Below are positions 10,918 through 22,687 of a stretch of 64,000 bases of DNA, piece after piece. The notes under the pieces were generated by a model. That model worked only from the letters and a program-made list of their open reading frames with translations, was not told the origin of the DNA and made no database searches. The DNA is from Vermamoeba vermiformis. Its lineage: Eukaryota > Tubulinea > Echinamoebida. The position numbers and the translations under genes were made by a program. The DNA is taken from assembly GCA_045837725.1 (NCBI GenBank), contig JBEWZL010000215.1:186001-250000 (forward strand), read 5' to 3'. Numbering within the stretch: the first letter of the stretch is position 1; every line of letters starts with the position of its first letter.

Positions 10918-13079
10918 TTATTGCCTGGTGTCCTCTTGGACAGTAATATCAAAAAATGTTCGACTGCTATCGATATTCTCGTCGATCCATTGTTTCAATT
11001 CTTTTGTAATCGGATGCCAACACCATAACGTCAGAGTATTGTTTGGATGACTTTCTAGCAGCCTCTTAATGTTATGAATCGAATCTGAAGAGAAAGGGAC
11101 GTTAGTACTCGAGCTGGCAGTAATTAAATTGAGTCAATGTCAAAAGTGTCTCAACGAATCAAATCATCTTGGAATTATTACGAAGTTGACTGGTGAAACA
11201 GCGAGCCATATAAGGCCAAAGCACAAAATGACGTCACCGCACACAAATTGGCTCACATCCTCAATAGAAGACTAGCGCATAAAGAATGAATGTTTGAGAC
11301 ATATATTAGAGCGGTATGCACGAGGGGATATTGGCATACGTCGCAGTGAGTTATAAGTCAATTTAAGCAACACTTCCAATTTTAGAATCACATTTGGCGC
11401 CGGTTGGTCCACATCAGGAAGTGCAAGAAAGCGAGACAATGAGCTCGTATTGCATGAACAACAAGTACTCGCCGAGTAATGCTCACTATATAGTGACACG
11501 TGACATACCTTTAACTAAGTGCACTGCAACGGGGAATGTAACATTGAGGTTGTCGCCGCCCAGCCTTCGAGCCTTGTCTGTGACTGCCAGCATTTGTTCG
11601 ATGTGCGTGTTATTGTACACGGCCTGTTCGTTCTTGGCGACTTTCCAGCCAATTGATAGCATCGCGTCGGGGAATTCTTTCGTGCAGGTTTTGATGAACT
11701 GATTTGGGTCGAACAACACCTTGTCTGTAGACTCTGTGCCATACAAAAGATCGTTAGTATTATTGCAGGTCACGTCTCGCGCTGGAAAATCTCCGCGGTC
11801 AGCTGATTTATTGGCCATAAATGGTTAGCGAATAATCATTAGACCGGGCTAACGGCGGATAGTTTAATTAAATTGTACGACTGTATGTATAATCAAAACA
11901 CTGTATACTCGATCAACGGCATGACTTTTAAATTCGCGTATAATGCCATTAAAAGCGTTCTAAAAATAGGCAGCTGAAATTTTATGTATTTGTTGAGTAT
12001 GCGTATGAAAGTCGCTGCTAAATCAGATCTCGTCACTAATGCTTAACGGTCGTATCGTCAGTCACTAGGACTTGATGCGGGCAATACGCGCAAATTAACC
12101 GAAGACGTGTGTTGGGAGATTTCATTACCTGGTCCGGACAAAATATCTGCATTTAACCAAACGGGCATAAGTGCTGGTAATTTGTGTTCTTCTTGCAATC
12201 TCTTCAATACTTTCAAGCAGTAGTCTAGATAAGCATAAGGCGTCAGTACGTATTATAAATTATGTACCGGAAAAAAAGCCACGAAGAATTTTCAGATGCG
12301 TGCAATCTTTTTTTAGATCTGTGTGTGCGTGGTGTTCGGATCCAAGCTAAATATGCATTGGTTCGTGGGTTGTATGCCCCAAACCACTTATTCTCAAGTT
12401 TGCAACAAATTTAAAATGACAAAAGTTGCGGATTTACCGTTGTGTTTCCTCCGTACCACACAACCAAATGTAACTGCCGTTACAGTATAATTATCGCATA
12501 TAATAACATGTTTGCAGGGAATTGAATATAAACTGCACGGTCATGGTTGATTTCGCAATATTTTCTTAACGAGACGTCAGCCGAAAATCTTCAAATTCGA
12601 TTTGCTGATTTAAGCTACGGTCCAGATAAAGGTTTTTGCGTAAAGGGAAATGACCAACCTCCTTATAAAAGTCGATTTGGTATTTAGTGGGTGCACGATC
12701 GCAAAAATAATAAACCGTTTTCAGCTTACAGAAATAATCGCAATATCAGCGTGCCCAAATGATGCAAAATGGTATAAATATACTTACCAACTACTACTGG
12801 CACTTTAAAATCGAGTTTAACGCCTTTTGGTCTTTCAGCGTGAATCTGATTGTGCATGCAGACGCCAATTATGAAGTCACTGAACATTAAATCACTTTGC
12901 ACTGCTGGTGGATGTGCCATAATTACTTGGCCTTCGTGGGAAAGCAATACATCCGCTTCTAGCATGTGAATATTGGGATCGGCTAGTGAACGTTCCAAAT
13001 ATTCTTGACTATTGACGGCATGGGCCCAAACAATATCTGAGGTTTTGTTTAGTGCAAAATATCGCAGTGTATTCTCCAT
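10918..13079 (-). CDS. FAM151/menorin-domain protein, 259 aa
   Basis: Four exons (13079-12788, 12224-12129, 11733-11509, 11084-10918) join in frame. Family marks: WAHAVNSQEYLERSL and MLEADVLL at the N-terminus, VIMAHPPAVQSD, GVKLDFK, PVWLNADILSGP, AMLSIGWK, NVTFPVAVH and TLTLWCWHP near the C-terminus. These match animal FAM151A/B and nematode menorin, whose domain is a TIM-barrel related to the PLC-like phosphodiesterase superfamily; activity in the family is not settled. The protein lacks a signal peptide, so it resembles cytosolic FAM151B. Its introns (563, 395 and 424 nt) are the longest set in the window and end with clear TACTAAC branch motifs. I found no RNA gene inside them. Confidence 0.86.
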
Positions 13080-14026
13080 CTAAAATAAATAATAAAAGGG
13101 GACGCGGCAAATGACCGAAATATAATACAAAGCAAATGCAAAATCGATTGACTGAGCAAAGCGTCCGCAGCAAATGGCTAGTATAAATAAAGCCACCTGT
13201 GTTGCACAGAAAAGTCGCGACAATGATTGCCAAGGATTTCGGAGGTTTTCTTTGTTGGTCAAAAACTAGAACACGAAATCCACAACTTTTCATTCCAAAT
13301 GACGAAGACGTGGCGCGGGCTTATTGCAGCGTATCTGTGTTTTTTATCATAGTCACTTATTCAGCAATACTGAATTAAAGAGGTGAGTTTTTAAACGCTT
13401 GTTGCATCTAATATTGCATTTTCGTTTATGACCCGAAGCGAACGATCATTAAATTGTCCGAGACCTCCTTTTCTGGTTATATCGGATGGCAAACTGGGGC
13501 ATCTAGTCAAATTTAAATTAAATCAAATAATACTTTTTGGATATTCATCCATTTTTTGTGCTGCTTTGCTTATTAATTGCGATTTAGGATAGGAAATGGA
13601 TTATTTAATATTCAGAATGCTAGTATCATCGCAAACAAATCGTTAATTCGTTAAAATTGGGTCACGCGTTTCGGATTAGAAAACGAAATTGCAGAGTACT
13701 TTTGTTGGCAAGATCTGCGCTACTTGGCTTCTCGTCCTGCATTATCAAAGAGAATTTTTTTGCTCGTGTTTGGCACTCCTCGCGCACGAAAGCGGAGCTC
13801 AAAATGTCTAGCTGTGACTTTTGCCCAGTACGAGCCACGCGAAACCCGAAGAAGCTCCATTTGGCACAACTTCATTCATTTTTTGGCAAATTCTTTTAAT
13901 CGTAAGTTGGGAACGTTGGTCTGTTCTGCGTTAAGGGACACGTCGTTAAAACAGCCAGCAGCTTTTCATTCGTACACTGTCCCGAACCAGCACCACAACT
14001 GAACTGGTAGTAAAGTAATCGAAGTG
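13080..14026. other. Divergent intergenic region, 947 nt
   Basis: This separates the divergent FAM151-like gene and F-box gene A. Short open frames of up to about 90 codons occur on both strands (for example 13657-13899) but show no family similarity or splice support. I see no RNA gene or repeat here. Confidence 0.45.
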
Positions 14027-15823
14027 ATGTCTCACAAAAGAAAAGCAGAAGAAGGAGTGGACGTTGAAGAGTCAGCAACGAAAAAAATAAAACTGATCGA
14101 TATTTCAGATGTCAAGGTAAAAATTGCAACATGGAGCTCGTTTGCACTCCAATAATTGAGTAATTTACTGATAAATTTATCTCAATATAATTTAGAATCA
14201 TTAATAACCATTTTGAAGTCAGGAGACGCTCCGACATTTTCTTTCGTTTTTCTTCCGGAGGAGATCATCAAGCATCTCATCTTGAAGTTCTTTGACTTCA
14301 GAGACTGGCTCAAACTCGTTATCGTGTGCAAGCAGTGGCAAGCAGCAGCTCAACAGTCACAGCTGAACAAACAACTCGTTTTCCGAACACCACTTAAAGC
14401 AGCAGTCGCGTGCTCTATTATTGCAAAATATCGCGTCAACACTCTCGTAGTAGATGAACCTACAATACTGATACGTAAGCTAGATCGACTTCTCCAGGCC
14501 TCGACATCCGTCACAACACTCGTGCTAGATGAGGGCTCCGCGGTATCGATTATGAAGTCACTAGCGCAGTTACAGTGGCCTCACATCACGACACTCGCCA
14601 TTGAGAGTTCACTAGAGCAGTATCAATTCCCAATGGTATCCACTCTCGCAGTTTTGAAGGTGTTTCCAAACGTCACCAAACTCAGAATTGCATTTCACGA
14701 CCAGGATGGAATGAATGGACTCACGTGCCCAAGTGTGCGCGAGCTCGAGATAACTACTTCACGAAACGATTGGCACTATTTCGAGTTAATCAAGAAGACT
14801 TTTCCGGCCCTCACTAAGCTGTACGTGAACAGCGCTGAAAATGCAGCCGCACTGAAACAAATTGGCGCAATGATGAACCTGGAGCTGATTTATCAAAATC
14901 CACATCTTTCGCAGCGCGCAGAGCAGTTCAAACTAACAGTGCTCTCGTACCACGAGTACTTTAACGGATTTGGCAGAACACCTTTGCAACAGTTCTTGAC
15001 ATCCGACCAAGCAGATCTGTGCAAAGAATTGTTCACAAAGTACTCGAGCAAGCAGTACGAGAAAGACTTGCTTCATCGCGAGCCTCAATTCAACTTTCCG
15101 TTGCGCTGTCCAAAGTTCAGTGCAATGACTTACAAGGCACACGTGCTTGAAATAAAAAAAAAGAACGTGCTGTTGGCGATGGTCGAGTGCCGCTACGTGG
15201 ACTATTGGCGTGCCTTCGTTGGATTCCCCAAACAAGCGATGATAAACCAGTTAACGCAAGCCAAGAACTACTTGCCCCCTACACACAAGTCAATCGAGTC
15301 CATACTCTATGTATTGAGGAAGGTTGAAGGCGTGTCGCTCTTGTACATAGTTAACGCGATGGGCAGCGATGTGTTCAAAATGATAGCCAGTTTGACAGAC
15401 AAGGATGGCAGCACGTTATTACATGGCTACGTGACGCTTGATTTCAATTTGGAGGACTACAAGCACTTAATAGTGTTTTGCGATGTTAACGCGAGGAATC
15501 ATAAGAACGAGAACGCGGCTACAGTGGCGTTCAATCTCGGCCGATTGAAGTGTTGGCGGCAGTTGCTGGACGATGGCGCTGCAGTGCAATGCGAATTATA
15601 CAATAATGATGGTTCAGCGATTCCGCTCTTGAAGAGTATGTTGGAAGAAAGTACGCCCGTGTCAGTTCTTCAACGCTTCAGTCAGCAATTTTTACAAACT
15701 CTGCAATGGTTCTTAGCGAGATTGGGCTCCCCTGAACAACAGATATTTCACTTAATATTTGCGGAGCTTGTTCGACTCGGAGCCAATCCCATGGACATAG
15801 GCGACAACGATCCACTCATGTGA
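14027..15823 (+). CDS. F-box protein A, truncated relative to its tandem paralogue
   Basis: Exon 1 (14027-14116) encodes a basic nuclear-signal-like start, MSHKRKAEE then ATKKIKLIDISDVK. Exon 2 (14219-15823) ends at TGA, giving 564 aa. The F-box is LPEEIIKHLILKFFDFRDWL, followed by VIVCKQWQAAA, the part that would bind Skp1 in an SCF ubiquitin ligase. The middle is a degenerate LRR-like region (LTKLYVNS), then a block shared almost verbatim with gene B (YSSKQYEKDL, REPQFNFPLRC) and ankyrin-like repeats (NARNHKNENAATVAFNLGR). The exon 2 start uses acceptor TTTTGAAG because earlier AGs give immediate stops. Compared with gene B, reading stops at NDPLM where B continues, so this protein lacks about 350 C-terminal residues. 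It may still be functional. Confidence 0.72.
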
Positions 15824-16280
15824 TTGCAGCGCAATTGAGGACCGATTGTAAACTTCGACCGTTTGATCAAGAAGTGTGAACTCGATGTCAACGAATGTCA
15901 AGCCATTGGTCGTATGTTGGCTCTCTCATTCTAAGTAGAACTATTTTGCTTACCGTACTTCACAACAGATGACTTGCCTACTCACGCAGCTGAAACTGTC
16001 ACTTTAAGACCAGGTCTACTGCTACTGGCGCTAGCTTTCAGTTAGTAACATTCTTGATTGACGCGCTTGGCGGTGACGTGAGCACAGAAGATTGTAATGG
16101 TGATACATTGCTCACTCTAGTTAAGAATGATACGCCGGACCTCGTGATCGAGGGACTGCTTGCATGGGGCACGAAGATTGTTATGCGTAGCAAGCATCAA
16201 GGACTGTGCAAATCAATGCTAATTTTAGCGGGAAACTCGACTTGGGCCCAAATTCTTCATAGCCAACTCACAATATGACG
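15824..16280 (+). pseudogene. Decayed 3' part of F-box/ankyrin gene A
   Basis: Sequence after the gene A stop remains alignable to gene B but in changing frames. It first resembles the ankyrin segment around FDRLIKKCELDVNEC (B: WKLIERWGLNINEC). From about 16054 an open frame reads IDALGGDVSTEDCNGDTLL, matching WVDVLGVDVNTEDQNGDTLL in exon 3 of B. About 600 nt of B's ankyrin region has no counterpart. This fits an internal deletion plus at least two frame changes in a duplicated copy. Confidence 0.6.
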
Positions 16281-16513
16281 CTCTCCTGTCCACCTTACGC
16301 CAGCCTTGGCAAGAAGAAACGACAGGCTCGTCGAATGACCCGGTGGCCACCGGAACACTTTTAAAAGTTCGAACAACGTTGTTTGCAGATTTTTTTGTGT
16401 GCTCACAACAACGACCAAAGGACAAGGCGTTATTAGCACTTGTATGTTGTATAAGCGAAGAATTGAGGATAGACGCGTTAGTTGAAGATTAGGACGAAAA
16501 ACGGCACTTTAAA

Positions 16514-19417
16514 ATGGATGTCGAGGTAACGAAAAATTCTTTTCCTCGATACAGATATAAATACTGCCATGGAAAAGATGATAATGTATATTTAACGGAT
16601 TTATGTCACGTTACGCGACGCTAATCAATTTTTTTAAAAAAGAAGCCTATTCACGATCCGACAATTTCCTTCTCGGATCTTCCGACAGAAATCATTGATC
16701 ATTATATATTGAAGTACTTCGACTTCAGAGATTGGTTGAGGCTCGTTATCGTGTGCAAAAAATGGCTAGCGGTGGCGCGCCAGTCAGTTCTGCACAAACA
16801 ACTTGTTGTAAAGGAATCACGCGACGTAGATATAGCGTGCTCAATCCTTGCAGAGTATACTATACAAACTCTTGTATTGAATATGACATCTCCCCTTGAC
16901 CAGCTCGAAAGAATAATCAACGCTTCGACATCCGTCAAAACACTTGTGTTACACCCTCGCACCAAGTATAGAGGGTCTGCTCAGTTCAAGTTCATTCATA
17001 TCGAGACATTATCGGTGGGGGACTGGTCATTATTGAAGCACTTTCCTAATGTAACAAGACTCAAGATCCCGATTGCTAGAGCAGATCTACTTGAAAATAA
17101 TGAATTTCCGCTCGTACAAGAACTCGAGATCGAGGCAAATCAGACATCTTTCGAGTACTATGAAGGTGTTAAAAGAGAATTTCCTTCGCTGACCAAGTTG
17201 TACGTAGTCGGCGTTCAAATGAAAGAAAAAGACTTTAAGACCCTGGAAGAGATTGGCAACGCGTTGGACGTGCAGATCATAGGTTCTAATCCTTACTTGT
17301 CTCAAGCTGATGGGTTCAGTTTGACGGTCTCATACCACGAGTACTTCAACGGATGTGGCAATACACCACTGAAGAGATTCTTGGAATTCAGTCAACACGA
17401 GAAAAGCAAGGCATTATTCACAAAGTACTCGAGCAAGCAATACGAGAAAGATTTGTATCATCGCGAGCCTCAATTCAACTTTCCGTTGCGTTGTCAACAT
17501 TTTAGCCCATATGTTTGGAAAATTAACAAAAAAATATTGTCAAAACAGTGTTTGCTCGCGATGATCGAGTGTCAATTTATCACTCCGTGGCATGCATTTA
17601 GCAGTCAAAAGGTATCATGGAGCAGAGAAGAGATTATCAAGCTGTTGCAAGCCACTAATGACAGCGGCAATACTGTGCCACCAAAAAAGGCTATTGAAGC
17701 AATATTGCAATTGGTGAATGTCAGCAAATTCACACTCCCTGATATTATCGACATTATTGGCAATGAAACATTCAAAGCGATTGCGAGCGTGAAGTCCAAG
17801 AACAATTGCAACACCCTGCTGCACGAGTACGTGAAGAGCAATGACATATCTTTTGGTGACTATCAGAACCTAGTTAAGTACAGCAACGTCAATGCCGTGA
17901 ATCATAAGAACCAAAATGCAGCAACACTGGCGTTCAATAATCGGCAGTGGAAATGTTGGCAACATTTGGTAGCACACGGTGCCGATGTACAATGCGAGCA
18001 GTACTTAGATATTGCAGCCAATTGTTATTTGGAACAAGTGCTAGAACATTGCATATCGCTGGCTACACTTGAATTGTTCGATCAAAAGTTCCTGCAAAGA
18101 TTGTTGTGGTGCCTAGCCGGTGGTTTGAGATTTTCTTCCGATGAACAACGAGATCCAGAAGTGCTCGAGGAGCTAGTGCGGCTCGGGGCCAACCCACAGG
18201 ACCAAGGCCAGAATGACCCTCTTGTTTGTGTCATGGCCCGATCAGGACAAATCACAACGTATTGGAAATTGATTGAACGATGGGGGCTCAATATCAACGA
18301 GTGTGATTGTGAAGGGTACACTCCGCTCATGAGATCAATAGAGAAGTCTAGTTATAAGCGATTCGAGTATCTTTTGGCGAAAAAAGCTGATCCAAATGTA
18401 CTCGGTACGAGCTGCAGTGGAGAGGTGAGACATGCGGCCTTGTTGGCTAGTACCTCAGAGGAGAGATATTTGCAGCTGTTGCTGGACTATGGAGCAGACT
18501 TCACTGTTGAAGACGAGGACGGCAATACAGTAATCAATCGTGTTGTAAGGGAGAAATACAATACCTACGCCATCAGACTATTGGCGAACTGTGTGTCACT
18601 CGATAAGCCCAATAACGATGGCTATACTCCTCTCGCAGTGGCCATCAGTACGCAGCAAGAAGAGGTGGTCCGTCAGCTAATTTCGGCTGGTGCAGATGTG
18701 AACACCGTTGCTGGACCTCTAAATCAATCGCCATTACAGATAGCACTTGACTATGGATTCGAAGAAATAGTTAAAGTACTGTTGAAGACTAAAAGAATTG
18801 ATATAACGATCAAGGACACAGCCAACAGATCGTTTCTTTATTACGCCCTCAAAAAAGAGGGCTACGCATCTCTACGTAAGTAGCGCAATGAAATTTAATA
18901 CGGTTCTAAGTACGCGCTTATAGGTGCACTATTTCGTGATCCATTCAATGTCAAACTGCGAGCATACAACACGCCAGAGAACATCGAGTTCATCAAGTCG
19001 GAAGTTCTTGCTGTGCTCACAACGCCAGAACTGTCGCACTTTAAGACCCCTCTAATGCTCTTAGCGTTGACCAGCGTTGACTTCGTCAAATTTTGGGTTG
19101 ATGTGCTAGGCGTGGATGTGAACACCGAAGACCAGAACGGCGATACATTGCTCACGATGATCACTGTCGAGACTGAGCGGCGTGTAGTAGAGTTTTTGAT
19201 TGCACGAGGAGCGAATGTCAACCACCAGAACAAGCAGCTGAATACGGCGTTAATGCTCGTGGCGGAGATGACGAAGAATTTTCACTGTTGCCGTCTGGAG
19301 GCAATATTATTACGGGCAGGTGCATCGCTGACGATCAAGAATATGTGGGGCATTTCCCCGCTGGAACTCAAGCCCAACATAAAACAAGGCTGCGATTTAC
19401 TGAACACCTTGAAATAG
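16514..19417 (+). CDS. F-box/ankyrin-repeat protein B, 912 aa
   Basis: Three exons (16514-16525, 16643-18875, 18924-19417). Exon 1 encodes only Met-Asp-Val-Glu; the exon 2 acceptor is an AGAAG tandem that could shift by one codon. The F-box is LPTEIIDHYILKYFDFRDWL and RLVIVCKKWL, and should dock on Skp1. An LRR-like stretch and the YSSKQYEKDL / REPQFNFPLRC block are shared with gene A. From about residue 560 there are regular ankyrin repeats, including GYTPLMRSIEKSSYKRFEYL, GYTPLAVAISTQQEEVVRQL, NQSPLQIALDYGFEEIVKVL and NGDTLLTMITVETERRVVEF. Likely a substrate-recognition subunit of an SCF E3 ligase. It is the intact member of a tandem pair. Confidence 0.85.
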
Positions 19418-19570
19418 AGGTAACATTATCCAAAATTACGGCATATAACGACATATTAGATCGATATTTTATACGTATTTCAAAACGTGATTTGTACCGA
19501 TAAAAACCATTTGCATTTCTTCTTTCCGTTATTTTCAAAAAGGTTTTCGTTTATTTGCCCACACCACCAG

Positions 19571-19903
19571 ATGGAGACTAAATTGCGTACTTATGATTTG
19601 GGTGTTCTCAATATCGCCACAGACAGCACGGAGTACATCTGCGTTAAAGTCCCGCAAACACCCGTGGATGTAAGAAAAGTACTTGCCGAAGCACTAATAG
19701 CAGCAAAATTGTGGAATATCGAAGACGAGGAAGATATATTAGATGTGTTGTATACTACTACTGGGCAGAGGTGCTCTCCTATGATAATAATTAAAAATTT
19801 ATCGACACTGGCAATTCGAGTTGCGACCAAGGAGCAAAAGCGCAAAAGAAAACAGGCAGCTTCGAAGCATTCGGAAAATACGCCGCTTTTAATTAACAAT
19901 TAG
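19571..19903 (+). CDS. Small conserved protein, tandem copy 1, 110 aa
   Basis: A single-exon ORF starting METKLRTYDLGV. The core (PVDVRKVLAEALIAAKLWNI then EDEEDILDVLY) is predicted helical and acidic; the C-terminus is basic (KEQKRKRKQAASKHSE) and ends TPLLINN. I do not recognise it. The next ORF is a close paralogue about 70 nt downstream, identical over long runs at protein level, so selection for coding is likely. Start and stop lie in comparable places in both copies. Confidence 0.72.
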   Translation: METKLRTYDLGVLNIATDSTEYICVKVPQTPVDVRKVLAEALIAAKLWNIEDEEDILDVLYTTTGQRCSPMIIIKNLSTLAIRVATKEQKRKRKQAASKHSENTPLLINN

Positions 19904-19974
19904 CGATTTATTATCGTGTAATTTTGCCGTTTTATTTTAAAAAGAAAAGTACAATAAACTACAACTCAACGCTC

Positions 19975-20304
19975 ATGGAAACCAAACTGCATAATTATCA
20001 TATAGCAGTGTTCAATGCTGATACACAACGTACCGAGTACCTCCGTATTGCAGTCCCGACAACCCCGGTGGATGTAAGAAAATTACTTGCCGATGCATTA
20101 ATCGCAGAAAAATTGTGGAATATTGAAGACGAGGAAGATATATTAGATGTTTTGTATACAACCGGGCAGAGTTGCCCACCTATGATGATAATTAAAAATA
20201 GATCTACGCTGGCTATCCGAGTTGCGACCAAGGAGCAAAAGCGCAAAAGAAGACAGGCAGCTTCAAAGCATTCGGAAAATACGCCACTTTTAATTAATGA
20301 TTAG
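19975..20304 (+). CDS. Small conserved protein, tandem copy 2, 109 aa
   Basis: Paralogue of the ORF just upstream, with the same architecture: METKLHNYHIAV, then PVDVRKLLADALIAEKLWNI, EDEEDILDVLY, a hydrophobic strand (MMIIKNRSTLAIRVA) and basic tail KEQKRKRRQAASKHSE. One residue is lost in the TTTGQ/TTGQ stretch. The N-terminal third has diverged more than the C-terminal two thirds. Function unknown; a beta-grasp-like fold is imaginable but unsupported. Confidence 0.72.
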   Translation: METKLHNYHIAVFNADTQRTEYLRIAVPTTPVDVRKLLADALIAEKLWNIEDEEDILDVLYTTGQSCPPMMIIKNRSTLAIRVATKEQKRKRRQAASKHSENTPLLIND

Positions 20305-20391
20305 CGATTTATTATCGTGTAATTTATTTCAGACCTCAGATTAAAAATTAAACTGAAAAAATTTGTTCGATCTACAAGAAGTCAGCGAACA

Positions 20392-20568
20392 ATGCAAAGC
20401 CTGAATGAATACTATCAAGGAAAAATGACTGATCATTACTGTTGCGTACATCTATACAATGGATGCATTTACCCGAAGGTTCAGAATGAACCGGACACAA
20501 TCTGCAAATATTGCTCGTTCGGGACTCATGCATTGCAGTGTTGGCCAATGGAACGTATCCGGTTCTAG
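20392..20568 (+). CDS. Possible 58-aa Cys/His-rich protein
   Basis: ATG-to-TAG frame of 59 codons just after the tandem pair. It carries six Cys (17, 18, 25, 38, 41, 50) and His at 15, 20 and 46, including C-K-Y-C, so it could bind zinc. The stop TAG overlaps on the palindrome CTAG with a possible stop of a minus-strand gene. No relative is recognised, and a frame this short can be chance; the cysteine density is the only argument. Confidence 0.35.
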   Translation: MQSLNEYYQGKMTDHYCCVHLYNGCIYPKVQNEPDTICKYCSFGTHALQCWPMERIRF

Positions 20569-21000
20569 TGGGCCACGGTGACGAGCTTACCGTAATAGAG
20601 CTCGGATCTTAGCGAGCCAGTCTGTAAGCTCCTGGTCAATCACGTGACACGTTTATGCAATTATATGGTATAACGTACCTATTCTCCCTACGACGGTGTT
20701 GATCTCTTCGTGAGCGAACCATGTAACGTCCAATTAAGCTTTCGTTGTCATCGCTTGTAGCTGCTAGACGCTGGACAGAGTGTTAATGAATGCCTTGTCA
20801 AGCGTGATTTTAAAATGACATTGTTGGACCGTACCTGGCCGTTCAATTTCAGGCCTTGCACAGCCTTCTTCGTAGACCAACAACCCTTCTCCATTGATGA
20901 CTTCAACGTCGTGATCCAAAGAACTAATGTCACACGAAAGATGGCACGAAAAATCCAAGTCGTCAAACCCTTACTTGGCGCTCTTGAAAAAAGAGTTCTA
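20565..21000 (-). other. Possible exons downstream of the F-box/LRR gene
   Basis: Three minus-strand segments can be spliced in one frame: about 20998-20976 plus 20923-20834 (NSFFKSANSLDHDVEVINGE onward), 20759-20688 (AATSDDNESLIGRYMVRSRR onward) and 20632-20565 (SLQTGSLRSELYYGKLVTVA, stop). Donors are GTAAGG, GTACGG and GTACGT; acceptors ATTAG, TCTAG and CCAG. These are either an extra gene without a visible start or an alternative C-terminus of the LRR gene, using a weak GTTTG donor just before that gene's TGA. Positions are approximate. Confidence 0.35.
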
Positions 21001-21064
21001 TGCCAAGTATAGCGTAACTTCCATTGAAGACTTTGACACATGAGCGACTCTGCTTGGTGTACGG

Positions 21065-22687
21065 TCAAACTAATTCGACAGAGAAGGGCAGCGAGCGCTC
21101 ATTGGACTTGTGAGCAATGTACAACACGCTCAATTGCGTCAGTTTTTTGAGGTGCCAGCTGTTGGGAGGTATTTCGTATATCTTGAGCGATCTTAGCGAC
21201 GAGATCTGGCAAAGTGCTCGGCAAAACACTTTGATCAAAATATGATTAATACACATACATAATATATGAAGTAGTATGGTACTAAACAGAGGTATGTGAC
21301 TTACGATCAACAGACGTTTGTGGCTTGTGAATACTCGAAGGAAAGAACTGTACGTGCAGTAAATTCGTCAAATTCGAGCAGTGCTGGCCAAAGACTTCAA
21401 TGTCAAATGATTTGACGGCAGTGAGTTCTAGCGTTGATATTTGCGTCAATTTACATAGTCCTTGCTCGACATCCACTTTGTTGAAAGACGAATCCTCTAC
21501 TCGTAGTTTTTGAAGTGTTGGTATATTCACTAATTCGACTATATTTGCACTGCTATTGATAACAACATCTCTTAAGTGATTAAATACCGCCAAATTAAGT
21601 TGAGTTGGCTGCTTGATCACAAAAGTCAGATTCTGCAGATTCGTCAGGTTCGTTAGACCTTGCATATTTCTCGTAGCGTTAGCATTCTCTTCCAATATTA
21701 ATAGCGTCGTTAATAACGTTAGTGTTGCTATTGACTCGAGCATATTGGATTCGATCGTGGTGTAACTCAGATCCAAAAACGTTAGCTTCGTCAAGTGTTG
21801 TAATACAGTGTAGTCTTTATCTTCCAAGGACGAAGCATGAACCAGCTCTAAACGATCCAAGTTCGATAACCGCGTTAAATGTTGGATCGTCTTGCCGGTC
21901 ATCAGATCGAGCCAAGTGAATTCCAGACTGGTCAAGCTCGTCAAGTCCATAATTGGCAACAAATCATCGTCGGTCAGTTCCGTTGAAAATTGAATGCTAA
22001 GACACTTCAGTCGCGTTAATACATGCAATCCTTCAATGCCTACAAACAACTAGGTTAAATTGATCCAAAAAAAAATGGCTGAAATTAAAAATCTTACGAA
22101 CAGAATATAGCGTAGATGATACTGTATCTACTGGAGAATACATGAGCAAAGTCAAACGAGAGTGATCTTCCAAAATTGGAGCAAGATCGAGTGTTGTGGC
22201 TCCTCTAGGCTTGAGGCATAATTCATGTAAGTGCGTCATTTGCTTTAACATATTTCTTTCTTCCTCTGACGATACATCAAATGTAAAATTCAGCCACTTT
22301 AGTCTCGTCAAAGTTAATAATTTCGGATTTGCACGCAGCTGGCCAATATCCAATCTTTCAAGTGCCTTCATATGTCGTAACGGTATCTTGTCGATATTTG
22401 CCGCTGAAATCACTGTAACGTACGTCCATACAATCTCATTCAAAATCTTGGATGTAGCACTGAGCCTAATCAAAATTAAAATCAATTATTATTCATGTCG
22501 TACAACATAAATATTTATTGAAGTGAATTTGAAAGCCTAATTAATTTCCAAACCGTTTTTTAATTAACAAATTCATTCAATTAATTAGTTTGATTAGCAA
22601 GCGTAATTCCTACCTCCCACATTGCCGTGAAGGTAAGTATTTAATTATTTCACCCAATAAGTCCTTTGGGAGTGTCAGTACTTCCAT
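21065..22687 (-). CDS. F-box/leucine-rich-repeat protein, 442 aa
   Basis: Exons 22687-22614, 22465-22098, 22039-21305 and 21216-21065 join in frame. The N-terminal F-box is LPKDLLGEIIKYLPSRQCGR, split from the rest by an intron. At least ten irregular leucine-rich repeats follow, such as LTRLKWLNFTF, LTSLTSLEFTWL, LSNLDRLELVHA, LTKLTFLDLSYT, LTNLQNLTFVI and ISSLRSLKIYEI. The layout is that of FBXL-type SCF substrate receptors. The last exon's acceptor (GCCGAG) is chosen because the nearer CCAG breaks the frame. An alternative C-terminus from exons downstream is possible. Confidence 0.83.
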
